Origin: Hymenobacter sp. H14-R3
GTDB lineage: Bacteria > Bacteroidota > Bacteroidia > Cytophagales > Hymenobacteraceae
Direction: 5' to 3'
DNA length: 64,000 nt
NCBI RefSeq assembly: GCF_030063445.1
Contig: NZ_JASITD010000008.1
Location: 1-64,000, forward strand
Below the pieces are notes generated by a model. It searched no databases and was not told the DNA's origin. It saw only the letters and a list, made by a program, of their open reading frames with translations. Below, one piece after another: positions 44,900-54,715 of the stretch (its first letter is position 1; every line of letters begins with the position of its first letter). The translations under genes were made by a program, and so were the position numbers.

Positions 44900-45676
44900 A
44901 TGAGCGCTCCTTCAACCAACAACCAAGCTGCCAACCACTCGGGCGGCGTGCAGGAAATCTTAGCCAACAACCGCTACTGGGTGGCCGATAAAAAAGCCAC
45001 CGACCCCGAGTTTTTTCAGCGCCTGGCCAACGGCCAGCAGCCGCGCTACCTGTTCATTGGCTGCTCCGATTCGCGAGTGCCGGCCTCGGGCATCACGGGC
45101 ACCGGGCCGGGCGAGATGTTTGTGCACCGCAACATTGCCAACATGGTGGTACCCAACGATATGAACCTGCTCAGCGTGCTGCAATATGCAGTGGAAGTGC
45201 TGGGTGTGCAGGACATTATGGTGGTGGGCCACTACGGCTGCGGCGGCGTGGCGGCGGCCGCCAGCAACAAGCAGTATGGCCTGATTGACAACTGGTTGGT
45301 AAACATCCGCGACGTAGTGCGCCTGCACGAAACCGAGCTGCTGCGCATCCAGGACAGTGCGCAGCGCATGCGCCGCCTCGTGGAGCTCAACGTGACCGAG
45401 CAGGTGCGTAACCTGGCCAAAACCAACATCATCCAGAACGCCATGCGCGGCGACAACCCGCCCCGCCTGCACGGCCTCGTGTATGACATTGCCGATGGCG
45501 TGCTCAAAGACCTGCACGTGAACAGCGAGGGCGAAATGAACCGCCTGGCCCACATCTACGGCACGGAGGCTGAAGCCCTTGCGGACGACGCTACCGCAGC
45601 TGCCGAGCCCAGCCAGTACGACGACTCGCAGCACGAGGCCAACCAAGTAGCGGCCAATGAGCTGGCTACAGCATAA
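44900..45676 (+). CDS. Beta-class carbonic anhydrase
   Basis: 258-aa cytoplasmic zinc enzyme interconverting CO2 and bicarbonate. The zinc ligands are C55, H111 and C114, with the D57-R59 dyad in IGCSDSRVPA and the second motif VVGHYGCGGV. GEMFVHRNIANMV lies between them. The last 40 residues (after EALADD) are an extra Ala/Glu/Gln-rich tail. It sits behind the SulP transporter and the two-component system, which together look like a bicarbonate uptake and hydration unit. A strong terminator closes the group. Confidence 0.95.
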   Translation: MSAPSTNNQAANHSGGVQEILANNRYWVADKKATDPEFFQRLANGQQPRYLFIGCSDSRVPASGITGTGPGEMFVHRNIANMVVPNDMNLLSVLQYAVEVLGVQDIMVVGHYGCGGVAAAASNKQYGLIDNWLVNIRDVVRLHETELLRIQDSAQRMRRLVELNVTEQVRNLAKTNIIQNAMRGDNPPRLHGLVYDIADGVLKDLHVNSEGEMNRLAHIYGTEAEALADDATAAAEPSQYDDSQHEANQVAANELATA

Positions 45677-45694
45677 TAGACTTTAAGTCAAGCA

Positions 45695-45744
45695 GATGCA
45701 AAAAGGGCCCCGACTACTTCAGTAGTCGGGGCCCTTTTTGCATC
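45695..45744 (+). terminator. Perfect 23-bp terminator hairpin after the carbonic anhydrase gene
   Basis: 45695-45717 and 45722-45744 are exact complements around a TTCA loop, with a GGGCCCCGACTAC core and an A5/T5 flank. It can work in both directions. The TPR gene ends at 45918 on the other strand. Confidence 0.92.
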
Positions 45745-45917
45745 TCACCTACCTGCCCCGGCCCGCTGGCGCTTAGCGGCAACGTCAACAAGCTTCGGGT
45801 GTGAGCGCCGTGCCTTGATGGTAGCCCATTGAGCCGGTTTTGCTGCAACGTTAACCGGTCGGCCGGCTAGCGCCGACGGACCGGGGAGCATGGCGCGCAG
45901 CAGGGGCGGGGGGCTTA

Positions 45918-46892
45918 TTACCTAGTGGTTTGCGGCCCGGCCGCGCCGGTGCCGGGCCGCAGCTGCTTGTACCATTTGGCGTGCTGGCGGTCGCGGCGGG
46001 CTTTGGCGCGCAGCAGGGGCAGCAGCATCTGCTGGCACAAGCGGTTCATGGTCAGCTCCTCGCTCGTGTAGGTGGGCAGGCGGATGGCTTCTTGCAGCAG
46101 GGCCACAGCCTGGCGGCGGCGGCCCTGGTACTTGTACATGCGGGCCAGGTCGTAGTAGTACTGAATGCGGGCGGGGTCGAGCTGGTGAGCTTTTTCGAGC
46201 GCATCAATGGCTTTTTTCGACGTGGCGCCCTGCGGATAGCCGCCCAGAAAAATGCGCGAAAACGTTTTTTCGAGCACGTTGTAGTGGGCCACGCGGTAGT
46301 ACCAGCGGCCCAGCAGCTGCCAGGCCTCGGGCAGGTCGGGGCGGCGCTCGGCGGCCAGGTACACGTGCGGGCGCAGTTCCTTGAAGAGCCGCAGGCGGTC
46401 GCGGGCGCTGGTGAGGCCGGCCTCGCTAAACAGGGCCAGGGCCATGGCGTAGTTGCTTTCGCCGCCCTCGGCCTGCATGGCCAGCGCCCGCTCGGCATAC
46501 TGGTGGGCGGCCTCGAAATAGGCTTTCTTGCGGGTTTCGTCGGAGTAGCGGTTGCCGATAATCACGCTCAGCACGGCGGCGCGCCACAGGCTTTCGTAGT
46601 GCTGGGGCTGAATTTTGAGCGTGGCCTGGTACTGGGCCAGCGCCTCCGAATCCTTGAACTGGCCCTGTAGCGCCGTGGCCTGGGTGAGGTGCCGGCGCAG
46701 GGCCACCGAGTCGGGCGCCTGCGAGGCATTGGCCGCGGATTTGGGCCGGGTACCCAGCTCGGCGGCGGCGGGCATGGCGGGCAGCGAGGCCTGCGAAGTA
46801 GTAGTTTTTTGGGCCCACGCCGCCCGCGGGCCACCCGCCGCCCCGGCAGCCAGCGCGGCCAGCAGCACAAAAGAAAGGCGAGGACGGGGCAT
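45918..46892 (-). CDS. Secreted TPR-like protein
   Basis: 324 aa. The signal peptide MPRPRLSFVLLAALAAGAAG ends near AWAQ (residue 27). Helical repeats follow, with SEALAQYQATLKIQPQHYES-like (DSEALAQYQATLKIQPQHYE), RKKAYFEAAHQYAERALAMQ and DALEKAHQLDPARIQYYYDL. The segment PEAWQLLGRWYYRVAHYNVL and the GYPQGATSKKAI part recall regulator-of-microtubule-dynamics-type TPR proteins found in Bacteroidota. The start at 46892 gives a proper signal, while 46979 does not. An exact promoter box lies at 46984-46977. The function is unknown. Confidence 0.8.
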   Translation of the reverse strand: MPRPRLSFVLLAALAAGAAGGPRAAWAQKTTTSQASLPAMPAAAELGTRPKSAANASQAPDSVALRRHLTQATALQGQFKDSEALAQYQATLKIQPQHYESLWRAAVLSVIIGNRYSDETRKKAYFEAAHQYAERALAMQAEGGESNYAMALALFSEAGLTSARDRLRLFKELRPHVYLAAERRPDLPEAWQLLGRWYYRVAHYNVLEKTFSRIFLGGYPQGATSKKAIDALEKAHQLDPARIQYYYDLARMYKYQGRRRQAVALLQEAIRLPTYTSEELTMNRLCQQMLLPLLRAKARRDRQHAKWYKQLRPGTGAAGPQTTR

Positions 46893-46976
46893 GAATAAAA
46901 AGGGGCCGGCAGCGGCAGCGCCGCCAGCTGAGCGGATAACGCGGCCGGCGGCGAAATCAGTTACTGAAGAGCAGCC

Positions 46977-46984
46977 CAAAATTA
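46977..46984 (-). promoter_or_regulatory. -7 promoter box for the secreted TPR gene
   Basis: On the minus strand it reads TAATTTTG, an exact TAnnTTTG, 84 bases before the chosen ATG at 46892. Confidence 0.45.
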
Positions 46985-47138
46985 CGCGCTGGCTATGGTG
47001 CAGCTAACTACCGGCCCGGCTCAGGCCCGGCAGCTCGCCCCATACGCCCCGCCTACGTGGTAAGCCGCGGCTTATTTTTGTCCATAAGCATGCGCCCAGT
47101 CGTTTGCATTATTTCATAATACATTAATTATCAATACT

Positions 47139-48119
47139 ATGCGTACCTTCAATTGGGCCATTCTGGGTCCGGGCAAGATTGCCCGCAAGTTTGCCCAGGA
47201 TTTGGCGCTGGTGCCGCAGGCCCGCTTGCACGCGGTGGCCTCGCGCAGCTTAAGTAAGGCACAGGCATTTGCGGCTGATTTTGGGGCGGCCCACGCCGTG
47301 GGCAGCTACGAAGAGCTGCTGGCCGTGCCTGATATCGACGCAGTTTATATTGCCACGCCACACTCGGAGCACCACGCCCACGCGCTGCTGTGCCTGCGGG
47401 CGGGCCTGCCCGTGCTGTGCGAAAAGGCATTTGCCCAAAACGCTGGCCAGGCGCAGGAAATGATTGCGGTGGCCCAGGCCGGGGGCGTGTTTCTGATGGA
47501 AGCCTTCTGGACGCGCTTTTTCCCGGCCGTGGCCCAGGCGCTGGCGCTGGTAGCGGCCGGCCACATCGGCGAGGTAAAGCACCTGGTGGCCGACTTCGGC
47601 TTTGCCACGCCGTACCAGCCCGCGAGCCGCCTGTTTGACCCCGCGCTGGCCGGCGGCTCGCTGCTGGATATTGGGGTTTATCCGCTCTTTATCAGTCAGC
47701 TTTTTTTGGGCGTGCCGCATGCGGTGGGGGCCGTGGCCACGCCCGCGCCCACGGGGGTCGACCTCAACTGCGCCGTGTCGCTGGCCTACCCCAGCGGGGC
47801 CACGGCCAGCCTTTTTTCCACCATCGCCGCCGACACCGACAACCGGTGCGTGCTCTACGGCACCAAGGGCAAGCTGCAACTGCTGGGGCGTTTTCACGCG
47901 CCCACGGGCGTCCAGGTGCAGCTCACTGGGGAAGAGCCGCAGGTATTTCCATCGCCTACGCCGGGCCTGGGCTACCACCTCGAAGCGGCCCATGTGCAGC
48001 AGTGCCTCGCCCAAGGCCTGGCCGAAAGCCCGCTGCTGCCCCTGGCGTTCAGCCTCCAGCTGATGCAGCAGCTCGACGCCGTGCGCCGGCAAATCGGCCT
48101 GCGCTACCCCGGCGAGTAA
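47139..48119 (+). CDS. Gfo/Idh/MocA-family oxidoreductase (cytoplasmic)
   Basis: 326-aa NAD(P)-dependent dehydrogenase. The N-terminal Rossmann fold has ILGPGKIARKFAQDLALVPQ, YIATPHSEHHAHALLCLRAG and the active-site block PVLCEKAFAQNAGQA with its EK(A/P) lysine. The C-terminal domain begins about residue 125 (LMEAFWTRFFPAV). The pattern is closest to dihydrodiol dehydrogenase-like members of the family. The substrate, probably a sugar or cyclitol, is unknown. It is convergent with a second family member whose stop is 20 bases away. Confidence 0.88.
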   Translation: MRTFNWAILGPGKIARKFAQDLALVPQARLHAVASRSLSKAQAFAADFGAAHAVGSYEELLAVPDIDAVYIATPHSEHHAHALLCLRAGLPVLCEKAFAQNAGQAQEMIAVAQAGGVFLMEAFWTRFFPAVAQALALVAAGHIGEVKHLVADFGFATPYQPASRLFDPALAGGSLLDIGVYPLFISQLFLGVPHAVGAVATPAPTGVDLNCAVSLAYPSGATASLFSTIAADTDNRCVLYGTKGKLQLLGRFHAPTGVQVQLTGEEPQVFPSPTPGLGYHLEAAHVQQCLAQGLAESPLLPLAFSLQLMQQLDAVRRQIGLRYPGE

Positions 48120-48139
48120 GTGCGCCGGGTGGTGCCGGG

Positions 48140-49246
48140 CTAGCGGGGCAGCAGCACCGTTTTGCCCTCTTTGGCCGACTGCCGGGCGGCGTCCAGAATC
48201 TCGACGACCAGCATATTGGTGGCCAGCGACGAGAGTACGTCCTCCGGGGCGGTGCCCCGCACCACGGCCGCCAGGTAGGCAAAGGGTTCGTCGTAGGGCG
48301 CGGGCGGGGGCGGCACGGTCTGGTCCTGGGCGGTGTCTTTTTCGGTGCGACGCACCCGCACGTGGTCGCGGTCGAGGGCCACTACCGAGCCGGTTTGGCC
48401 GTACACTTCCAGGTCTTTGCGGGCGTAGGGCCAGTTCCAGGAAGCCTCGATGATGCCCTGAGCCTTGGGGTAGGTGAGCAGGATGGTAACATCATCCTCG
48501 ACCTTGGGGTAAATAGTGGGCTTGATGTGCAGGGCGCTGGCCGTCACGGAGATAGGCCGCTCGCCGTGCATGAGCCACGTCATAAGGTCGGCGCCGTAGC
48601 AGCCAAAATCGGGCAGCGCCCCGCCGCCGTTTTGCACGGGGTCGGTGAGCCAGGCCAGAAACTCCTGATTTACCCCAATTTCCTGGGGGCCCTGGTGGCC
48701 ATCGTGGGCCACCATTTTGCGGATATCGCCTAGGGCGTGCTCCTGCACCAGCTGGTAGGCGCGCCGGTTGGAGCCGTACCAGGTGGTTTCGTAGTTGGTG
48801 AGCAGGTGAATGTGGTACTGCTGGGCCAGGGCCGCCATCTGGCGGGCGTGGTCGAGGCTCACGGCCAGCGGCTTTTCCACCATCACGTGGATGCCCTTGG
48901 GCGCGCAGGCCTGCACCACGGCCAGGTGCTCGTAGATGCTGCCAAACGCCGTGACGGCCTGCGGCTTGGTTTTGGCCAGCATCTCGGCCAGGGATGAATA
49001 CACCAAGCTCATGGGCAGGCCGTGCTCTTTGGTGAAGCGTTCGGCCAGGGCGCGGTTGGGCTCGGCGATGCCCACAATCACGATGTCGCCGCGCTGCGCG
49101 CGCCCCAGCAGCCCGTGCACGTGCGTGTGGGTGAGGCCCGCTACGCCCACCCGCAGCGGAGCGGCGGGGCTGGTTTGCGCGGCCGCGGGGCGGCCCACTA
49201 GGGAAAGTACGTGCAGGAGCACAACGGCGAGCAGTGTTTTCAGCAT
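48140..49246 (-). CDS. Gfo/Idh/MocA-family oxidoreductase with signal peptide
   Basis: 368 aa. The signal peptide MLKTLLAVVLLHVLSLVGRP ends near AAAQ (residue 24), so the enzyme is exported, unlike its convergent neighbour. The Rossmann part has RVGVAGLTHTHVHGLLGRAQ and GIHVMVEKPLAVSLDHARQM with the EKP lysine. The C-terminal domain contains GGGALPDFGCYGADLMTWLM. Exported members are common in Bacteroidota and usually act on sugars in the periplasm with a tightly bound cofactor. The substrate is unknown. Confidence 0.87.
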   Translation of the reverse strand: MLKTLLAVVLLHVLSLVGRPAAAQTSPAAPLRVGVAGLTHTHVHGLLGRAQRGDIVIVGIAEPNRALAERFTKEHGLPMSLVYSSLAEMLAKTKPQAVTAFGSIYEHLAVVQACAPKGIHVMVEKPLAVSLDHARQMAALAQQYHIHLLTNYETTWYGSNRRAYQLVQEHALGDIRKMVAHDGHQGPQEIGVNQEFLAWLTDPVQNGGGALPDFGCYGADLMTWLMHGERPISVTASALHIKPTIYPKVEDDVTILLTYPKAQGIIEASWNWPYARKDLEVYGQTGSVVALDRDHVRVRRTEKDTAQDQTVPPPPAPYDEPFAYLAAVVRGTAPEDVLSSLATNMLVVEILDAARQSAKEGKTVLLPR

Positions 49247-49675
49247 AATGACGGGCGGAAAAAGTTTGGGGCCAAGATAACAGCCTGGGGCGGCCAGCCA
49301 GGCCGCGCACCGCGCCCAGTGGCCCCCTCGCCGCCCGGCACTTCATCAGGAAATAGAAAATATTCACCAACTTGCTTATTATTAGTAAATTACAATTTAT
49401 TTTAACTTCGTAACGTGCTGAAATGAGCAAAATAGGGGCTCCTTCGGGATACCGACTGGGTTAAGCTAATCCGCAGCAGGCAACGGCCGGTATTTTTTTA
49501 GCACTATTCGGACATTGACTTGCATAAACCCGGCTAGCCATGCGTAGCTTTACTGAGACGGGCTGACAGCGCTTTTTAGGCAATAGCCAACCCTCAAGCT
49601 TCGTTTCTTAAGGGCGCAGTAGTACTTTCCTTGCGGAGTAACTACTTCCCCGTCTGCCCACTTACCTGCCCCGCT
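49247..49675. other. Divergent intergenic region before the large T9SS protein gene
   Basis: No gene is visible in 429 bases. An AT-rich patch at 49370-49405 and TAGCTTTA near 49545 (one base off TAnnTTTG) could hold promoters for the two divergent genes. No long repeat is seen. Confidence 0.45.
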
Positions 49676-52600
49676 ATGCCCGCAGCGTTACCACGTTCTT
49701 TCTGCTCTGCCACCCACCCTTTTTCCCGGCCGACGCGGTGCGGCCCGCCGGCCCGCGCCAGCCGCCGGCCCGCGGCCGGCTGGCTGCTCGCGCTGCTGCT
49801 GCTGCTGGGCGGCGCGGCTACTACGGCCCGCGCGCAGGGCACAGCGCCCCCCGAGTGCAGCCAGGATGAGAAGTTTGCCAACACCTGGTATTTCGGCTAT
49901 AAGGCGGGGCTCGACTTCAACCAGGCTACCGACTCCATCCCGCCCAAGGTGCTCACTGATGGCCAGATGACGGCCCCCGCCGGCGCGGGGGTAATGTCGG
50001 ACGGCAACGGCAAAATCCTTTTCTACAGCAACGGCGACACCATTTGGAACGGCAACGGCAGCATCATGACCAATGGCACGGGCATGGGCGGCAACCGGCT
50101 GAGCACCGACGGGCCCCTGCCCATCCGGAGGCCCGGCAGCCCGCCCGTAGGGATGCCGATGGCGGAAACGCGCTACCTCATCTTCACGCAGGACGCGGCG
50201 GGCGGCCCCAAGGGCCTGAGCTACTCGGAGATTATCATTCCCGCTGGTGGGCCTAATAATAATGGCACGGTGACGGCCGCCACCAAAAACAAGCAGCTCA
50301 CCCAGGGTACCGCCGAGAAAATGACGGGCGTGTTTCACAAGAACGGCTGCGACATCTGGATTATCGTGCACGGCTGGGGCATGGCCAAAACCGGCTATGC
50401 CAACCGCGGCGACGCCTTCCTGGCCTACCGCGTGCGCACTACTGGCGTCGACAGCATCCCGATTGTCTCGGTAGTGGGCTCGCTGCACGCGCCGAGCGCA
50501 TCGCCGATGGGCTACCGCGGGCAGATGAAGGTGACGCCCGACGGCCAGCGGCTGGCCGTGGCCCGCTACAGCGAGGTGCTGGGCGACAGCAGCAGCACCG
50601 TCGAGCTATTTGGGTTTGATACCGGCACGGGCATCGTGAGCGCCAACCCGCAGGTTCCGTACATTGTTGACAAAGGCGAGGGCAAGTACTACGGGGTCGA
50701 TTTTTCGGCCGGCGGCAAGCTCTACGCTACGGTGATGAACCCGCCCAAGCTGCTGCAATTCAATATCAGCGGCCAGGGACCGGTCAACAAGCAGGATATT
50801 CCGCTCAAGCAAAAAACCCCGGTGAACCTGGGTTCGCTGCAAGCCGCGCCCGATGGCAAGATTTACGTGGCCCGCGAAAACCAGCCGGCCCTGGGCTTCG
50901 TCGCCTACCCCGACTCGCTGGGTGCCAAGGCCCGCTACGCCGACGACAGCCTGACGCTGGGCCGCCGCCGCAGCGGCCTGGGCCTGGTCAATTTCAACCA
51001 AAGCTCTTTGTTGCGGGTAGGCCCTAGCGCTGAGCTGGTTGGGTGTCGGCAGGTGAAATTTATGTCCCCGCCCATTGACTTTGACGGGAAGACCTACGCC
51101 TGGGATTTTGGCGATGGCACCAAGTCTACGGAGGAAAACCCGACGCACACTTATGCTACGCCCGGCGACTACCCAGTGACGTTGCGCATCACCACTAACT
51201 GCTTTTGCCGCGAATCCAAGTCCCTTTTTCGGGTGCCCAACCTACCCGAGCCGGGTAGCATCGCGGCCCCCCAGACGCTGTGCTTCGGCACCGCGCCGGC
51301 CCCGCTTACCAGCACCGCCAACGCCTCGGGCGATGCCGGCCTGCCGCTCGTTTACCAGTGGCAATCCTCAACGGATAATGTCACTTTTACGGATATCAGT
51401 GGGGCTACGGGCCCTAGCTACGCGCCGCCGGGCAATCTGCCGGTTGGCACCACCTATTTCAAGCGGCGCGCGCAGCTGCTGCTGCCCAACCAGTCGGGCC
51501 CTTACTGCACCCCCAGCTCTACCGCTTCGGTAGCCATCACGGTGCTGCCGGCCGTGCTGGCCGGCACCATCGCCGCCGACCAGACCGTGTGCGCGGGCAG
51601 CCCCTTTGCGCCGCTCACGAGCAGCACCCCGGCCACGGGCGGCAGCGGCACGTTTACCTACCAGTGGGAATCGTCACCGGATAATGTGACTTGGACGGCC
51701 ATTGCGGTGGCCACCGCCGAAACCTACTCGCCCGGCCCGCTCACGGTTACCACGTACTTCCGCCGCCAGGTAATCTCCGGGCCCTGCAACACGCCCTCCG
51801 CTTCGGTACGGATAACGGTAGTGCCCGCCCTCACGGCCGGTACCATCGCCGCCGACCAGGCCGTGTGCGCCGGAGGCACGCCGGCCCCGCTCACCAGCGC
51901 CACCGAGGCTGGCGGGGGCACCGGCACCGTCACCTACCAGTGGCAGTCCTCGCCGGATGGCAATACCTGGGCGAACATTGCCGGGGCCACCGCGGCCACC
52001 TACGCGCCCGGCCCGCTCACTGCTACCACCTACTTCCGCCGCCAGGCGAGCTCGGGCACGGCCTGCGCCCCGGCTTTCTCCAACGCAGTGACCATCACCG
52101 TGGCCCCGGCCCTCACGGCCGGAACCATTGCCGCCAGCCAGAGCCTGTGCCCCGGCGCTACGCCCGCCCCGCTCACCAGCACGGCGGCGGCCGGCGGCGG
52201 CACCGGCACGTTCACGTACCAGTGGGAATCTTCGCTGGATAACACCACCTGGACGGCCATTGCCGGCGCCACCGGCGCGGAGTATGCGCCCGGCGCGCTC
52301 ACGGTCACCACGTACTTCCGCCGGCGGGTAATGTCGGGCGCTTGCGGCCCGGAATACGCGCCCGCCGTTACCCTTACGGTGCTACCGGCCCTGACCGCGG
52401 GCAGCATCGCCGCCGACCAAACCGTGTGCGCGGGCAGCCCCGTTGCGCCGCTCACGAGCAGCGCGGCCGCCACTGGTGGCAATGGCACTTATGCCTACCA
52501 ATGGGAATCTTCCACTGATAATGTGACCTGGACGGCCATCGGTGGCGCTACCGGCGCGGAGTATGCGCCCGGCGCGCTCACGGCTACTACCTACTTCCGG

Positions 52601-54562
52601 CGGCAGGTGCTCTCGGGCGGCTGCACCACCACGCCTTCCAATGTGGTGACCGTCAACATAGTGCCGGCCCTGACGGGTGGCAGCATTGCCGCCAGCCAGA
52701 CCCTTTGCGCAGGGGGCACGGCAGCGGTACTCACCAGTGGCGCGCCGGCTACGGGCGGCACCGGTACTATTGACTACCAGTGGGAATCCTCGCCGGATAA
52801 CTCGACCTGGGCAGCCATCGGCGGCGCTACCGGCGCGACGTACGCGCCCGGTGCGCTCACGGCTACCACGTACTTCCGCCGCCGGGCAAATTCGGGCACG
52901 GCCTGCGCCCCGGCTTTCTCTAATGTGGTGACCATCACCGTGGCCCCGGCCCTGGCGGCCGGCACCATCGCCGCCGACCAGACCATATGCACTGGCGAGG
53001 CCCCCGCCCGACTCACCAACACGGCGCCGGCTAGCGGCGGCAATGGCGCGTATGCTTACCAGTGGGAATCGTCGCCGAATAACTCGACCTGGACGGCCAT
53101 CGGCGGCGCTACCGGCTTGGAGTATGCGTCTGGGCCGCTCACGGCTACCACCTACTTCCGCCGGCGGGTAACGGCGGGCCCCTGCGGGCCCGAGTTCTCG
53201 CCTTCCCTCACCATTACGGTATTGCCCGAACTACTGGCTGGCAGCATTGCGGCCGACCAGGACATTTGCACGGGTACGGCCCCGGCCCCGCTCACCAGCA
53301 CCGGCGGGCCCAGCGGCGGCACCGGCACATTTGCTTACCAATGGGAAGCTTCGGCTGATAACTCGACCTGGACGGCCATTTCCGGCGCGACTGGCGCGAA
53401 CTACGCGCCCGGTGTGCTCACGGCTACTACCTACTTCCGCCGCCGGGTAACGGCGGGCACCGGCACCTGCGCCACCCGGGTTTCCAACGTGGTGGCGGTG
53501 CGGGTAGCGCCCGCCATTACGCCCACCGTGAGCCTGGCCACGCCGCCGGTGCAGTGCCCCGGTACGGCCCTCACCTTCACGGCCGTAACTACCAACGTGG
53601 GCGCTGCGCCTACTTTCCAATGGTTTGTGAACAACGTGGCCGTGGCCACCGGGCCCACCTTCACCAGCAGCACGCTGGTAACCGGCGACCTGGTGCGGGT
53701 AGAGGTCACGCCCACGGTGGGGCTGTGCAGCACGGGCCTGGCCACGGCCACGGTGACCGTTGCGCGCACGCCCACGCCGCTGCCCACGCTGGCCATTGCG
53801 GTGCAGCCGAGTGGGCCGGTGTGCCTGGGCGAGCCGCTCACTTTCAGCATTGCCAGCGTAACGGAGGCCGGCCCCTCCCCCACCTACCAGTGGCAGGTAA
53901 ACGGTAGCGACGTGAACGGGGCCACGGGCCCGGTTTTCACCAGCACTACGCTGCGCGCGGGCCAGACCGTAACGCTGCGCCTAAGCACCACCAACGCCTG
54001 CGGACAGCCCGTAACTGTAGTATCCAACGGCGTGGTGGTGCGCATTCAGCCGCCGGTGGTGGTGAATGCCGGCCCCGACCAGGAGATTCTGGAAGGCTCT
54101 TCGGTGATACTGGAAGGCACCGCCGATGGCACCTACCCCGTGACGTGGTCGCCCACCCTGGGGCTGACGTTCCCTTCCAACAACCCGCTGCGGCCCACGG
54201 CGGCGCCCCTGGTTACTACTACCTACACCCTCTCGGCCGGGGCCGGCGGCTGCGCCAGCTCCGACCAGGTAACCGTGACCGTGCGCCCGCCCATCCGCAT
54301 TCCCAACGCCTTCACGCCCAACGGCGATGGCCGCGACGACACCTGGCAGATTGAGTTCATCGAGCAGTTCCCCGACAATACCGTGAGCGTGTTCAACCGC
54401 TGGGGCAACCGCATTTTCTCGGTCAACAACTACGGCCGGGCCAATGAGTGGCGCGGCGACATCAACGGCCAGCCCGCCCCAGTGGGCACCTACTACTACG
54501 TCGTCGTCACGAAGGGCCCGCTGGGCCGCTCGTACAGCGGGTCGCTCACGATTCTGTACTGA
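49676..54562 (+). CDS. Large secreted repeat protein with gliding-motility-associated (T9SS) C-terminal domain
   Basis: 1628 aa. A basic N-terminus and signal ending TTARAQ (about residue 54) are followed by a propeller-like region (TWYFGYKAGLDFNQATDS). A PKD domain lies near residues 460-515 (YAWDFGDGTKSTEENPTHTY). Eight tandem units of about 93 residues fill about 527-1281, each with IAADQ-type starts, YQWESS and TTYFRRR. Further Ig/PKD-like domains follow, and the C-terminal 90 residues are a CHU_C domain (IPNAFTPNGDGRDDTWQIEF; SVFNRWGNRIF; APVGTYYYVVV). It should be secreted by the type IX system and displayed on the surface, perhaps for adhesion or gliding. ATG 49676 gives the best signal. 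A PorP/SprF-like gene follows. Confidence 0.9.
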   Translation: MPAALPRSFCSATHPFSRPTRCGPPARASRRPAAGWLLALLLLLGGAATTARAQGTAPPECSQDEKFANTWYFGYKAGLDFNQATDSIPPKVLTDGQMTAPAGAGVMSDGNGKILFYSNGDTIWNGNGSIMTNGTGMGGNRLSTDGPLPIRRPGSPPVGMPMAETRYLIFTQDAAGGPKGLSYSEIIIPAGGPNNNGTVTAATKNKQLTQGTAEKMTGVFHKNGCDIWIIVHGWGMAKTGYANRGDAFLAYRVRTTGVDSIPIVSVVGSLHAPSASPMGYRGQMKVTPDGQRLAVARYSEVLGDSSSTVELFGFDTGTGIVSANPQVPYIVDKGEGKYYGVDFSAGGKLYATVMNPPKLLQFNISGQGPVNKQDIPLKQKTPVNLGSLQAAPDGKIYVARENQPALGFVAYPDSLGAKARYADDSLTLGRRRSGLGLVNFNQSSLLRVGPSAELVGCRQVKFMSPPIDFDGKTYAWDFGDGTKSTEENPTHTYATPGDYPVTLRITTNCFCRESKSLFRVPNLPEPGSIAAPQTLCFGTAPAPLTSTANASGDAGLPLVYQWQSSTDNVTFTDISGATGPSYAPPGNLPVGTTYFKRRAQLLLPNQSGPYCTPSSTASVAITVLPAVLAGTIAADQTVCAGSPFAPLTSSTPATGGSGTFTYQWESSPDNVTWTAIAVATAETYSPGPLTVTTYFRRQVISGPCNTPSASVRITVVPALTAGTIAADQAVCAGGTPAPLTSATEAGGGTGTVTYQWQSSPDGNTWANIAGATAATYAPGPLTATTYFRRQASSGTACAPAFSNAVTITVAPALTAGTIAASQSLCPGATPAPLTSTAAAGGGTGTFTYQWESSLDNTTWTAIAGATGAEYAPGALTVTTYFRRRVMSGACGPEYAPAVTLTVLPALTAGSIAADQTVCAGSPVAPLTSSAAATGGNGTYAYQWESSTDNVTWTAIGGATGAEYAPGALTATTYFRRQVLSGGCTTTPSNVVTVNIVPALTGGSIAASQTLCAGGTAAVLTSGAPATGGTGTIDYQWESSPDNSTWAAIGGATGATYAPGALTATTYFRRRANSGTACAPAFSNVVTITVAPALAAGTIAADQTICTGEAPARLTNTAPASGGNGAYAYQWESSPNNSTWTAIGGATGLEYASGPLTATTYFRRRVTAGPCGPEFSPSLTITVLPELLAGSIAADQDICTGTAPAPLTSTGGPSGGTGTFAYQWEASADNSTWTAISGATGANYAPGVLTATTYFRRRVTAGTGTCATRVSNVVAVRVAPAITPTVSLATPPVQCPGTALTFTAVTTNVGAAPTFQWFVNNVAVATGPTFTSSTLVTGDLVRVEVTPTVGLCSTGLATATVTVARTPTPLPTLAIAVQPSGPVCLGEPLTFSIASVTEAGPSPTYQWQVNGSDVNGATGPVFTSTTLRAGQTVTLRLSTTNACGQPVTVVSNGVVVRIQPPVVVNAGPDQEILEGSSVILEGTADGTYPVTWSPTLGLTFPSNNPLRPTAAPLVTTTYTLSAGAGGCASSDQVTVTVRPPIRIPNAFTPNGDGRDDTWQIEFIEQFPDNTVSVFNRWGNRIFSVNNYGRANEWRGDINGQPAPVGTYYYVVVTKGPLGRSYSGSLTILY
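51254..53520 (+). repeat. Eight tandem repeats of about 280 bp inside the T9SS protein gene
   Basis: Units begin at about 51254, 51563, 51839, 52121, 52401, 52679, 52961 and 53240, each with the coding pattern G(T/S)IAA(D/S)Q-x-(V/L/I)C. The last seven are spaced 276-282 bases and the first about 310. Each unit has a cysteine near its start, and several have a second one later. Units two to eight are closely similar at the DNA level, which indicates expansion by duplication and a risk of length changes. Confidence 0.9.
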
Positions 54563-54715
54563 TTTTTTTAGCTGGTAGCTTTTAGCTAGCTGCTTCACAT
54601 CGCCAAGCAAGCCATGAGGCGAGAGCAGGCCAACCTTGCCTTACTCATAATCTCTTGTTAATCAAAATAATAGCCAACAGCCACTAGCTAACCGCTAAAA
54701 AGCCACCTACCCACT

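Noticed and set aside
51254-53520. Regular repeats that might be a CRISPR array
   Set aside because: The units are about 280 bp, lie in one continuous reading frame and encode similar protein domains. There are no short spacers and no cas genes.
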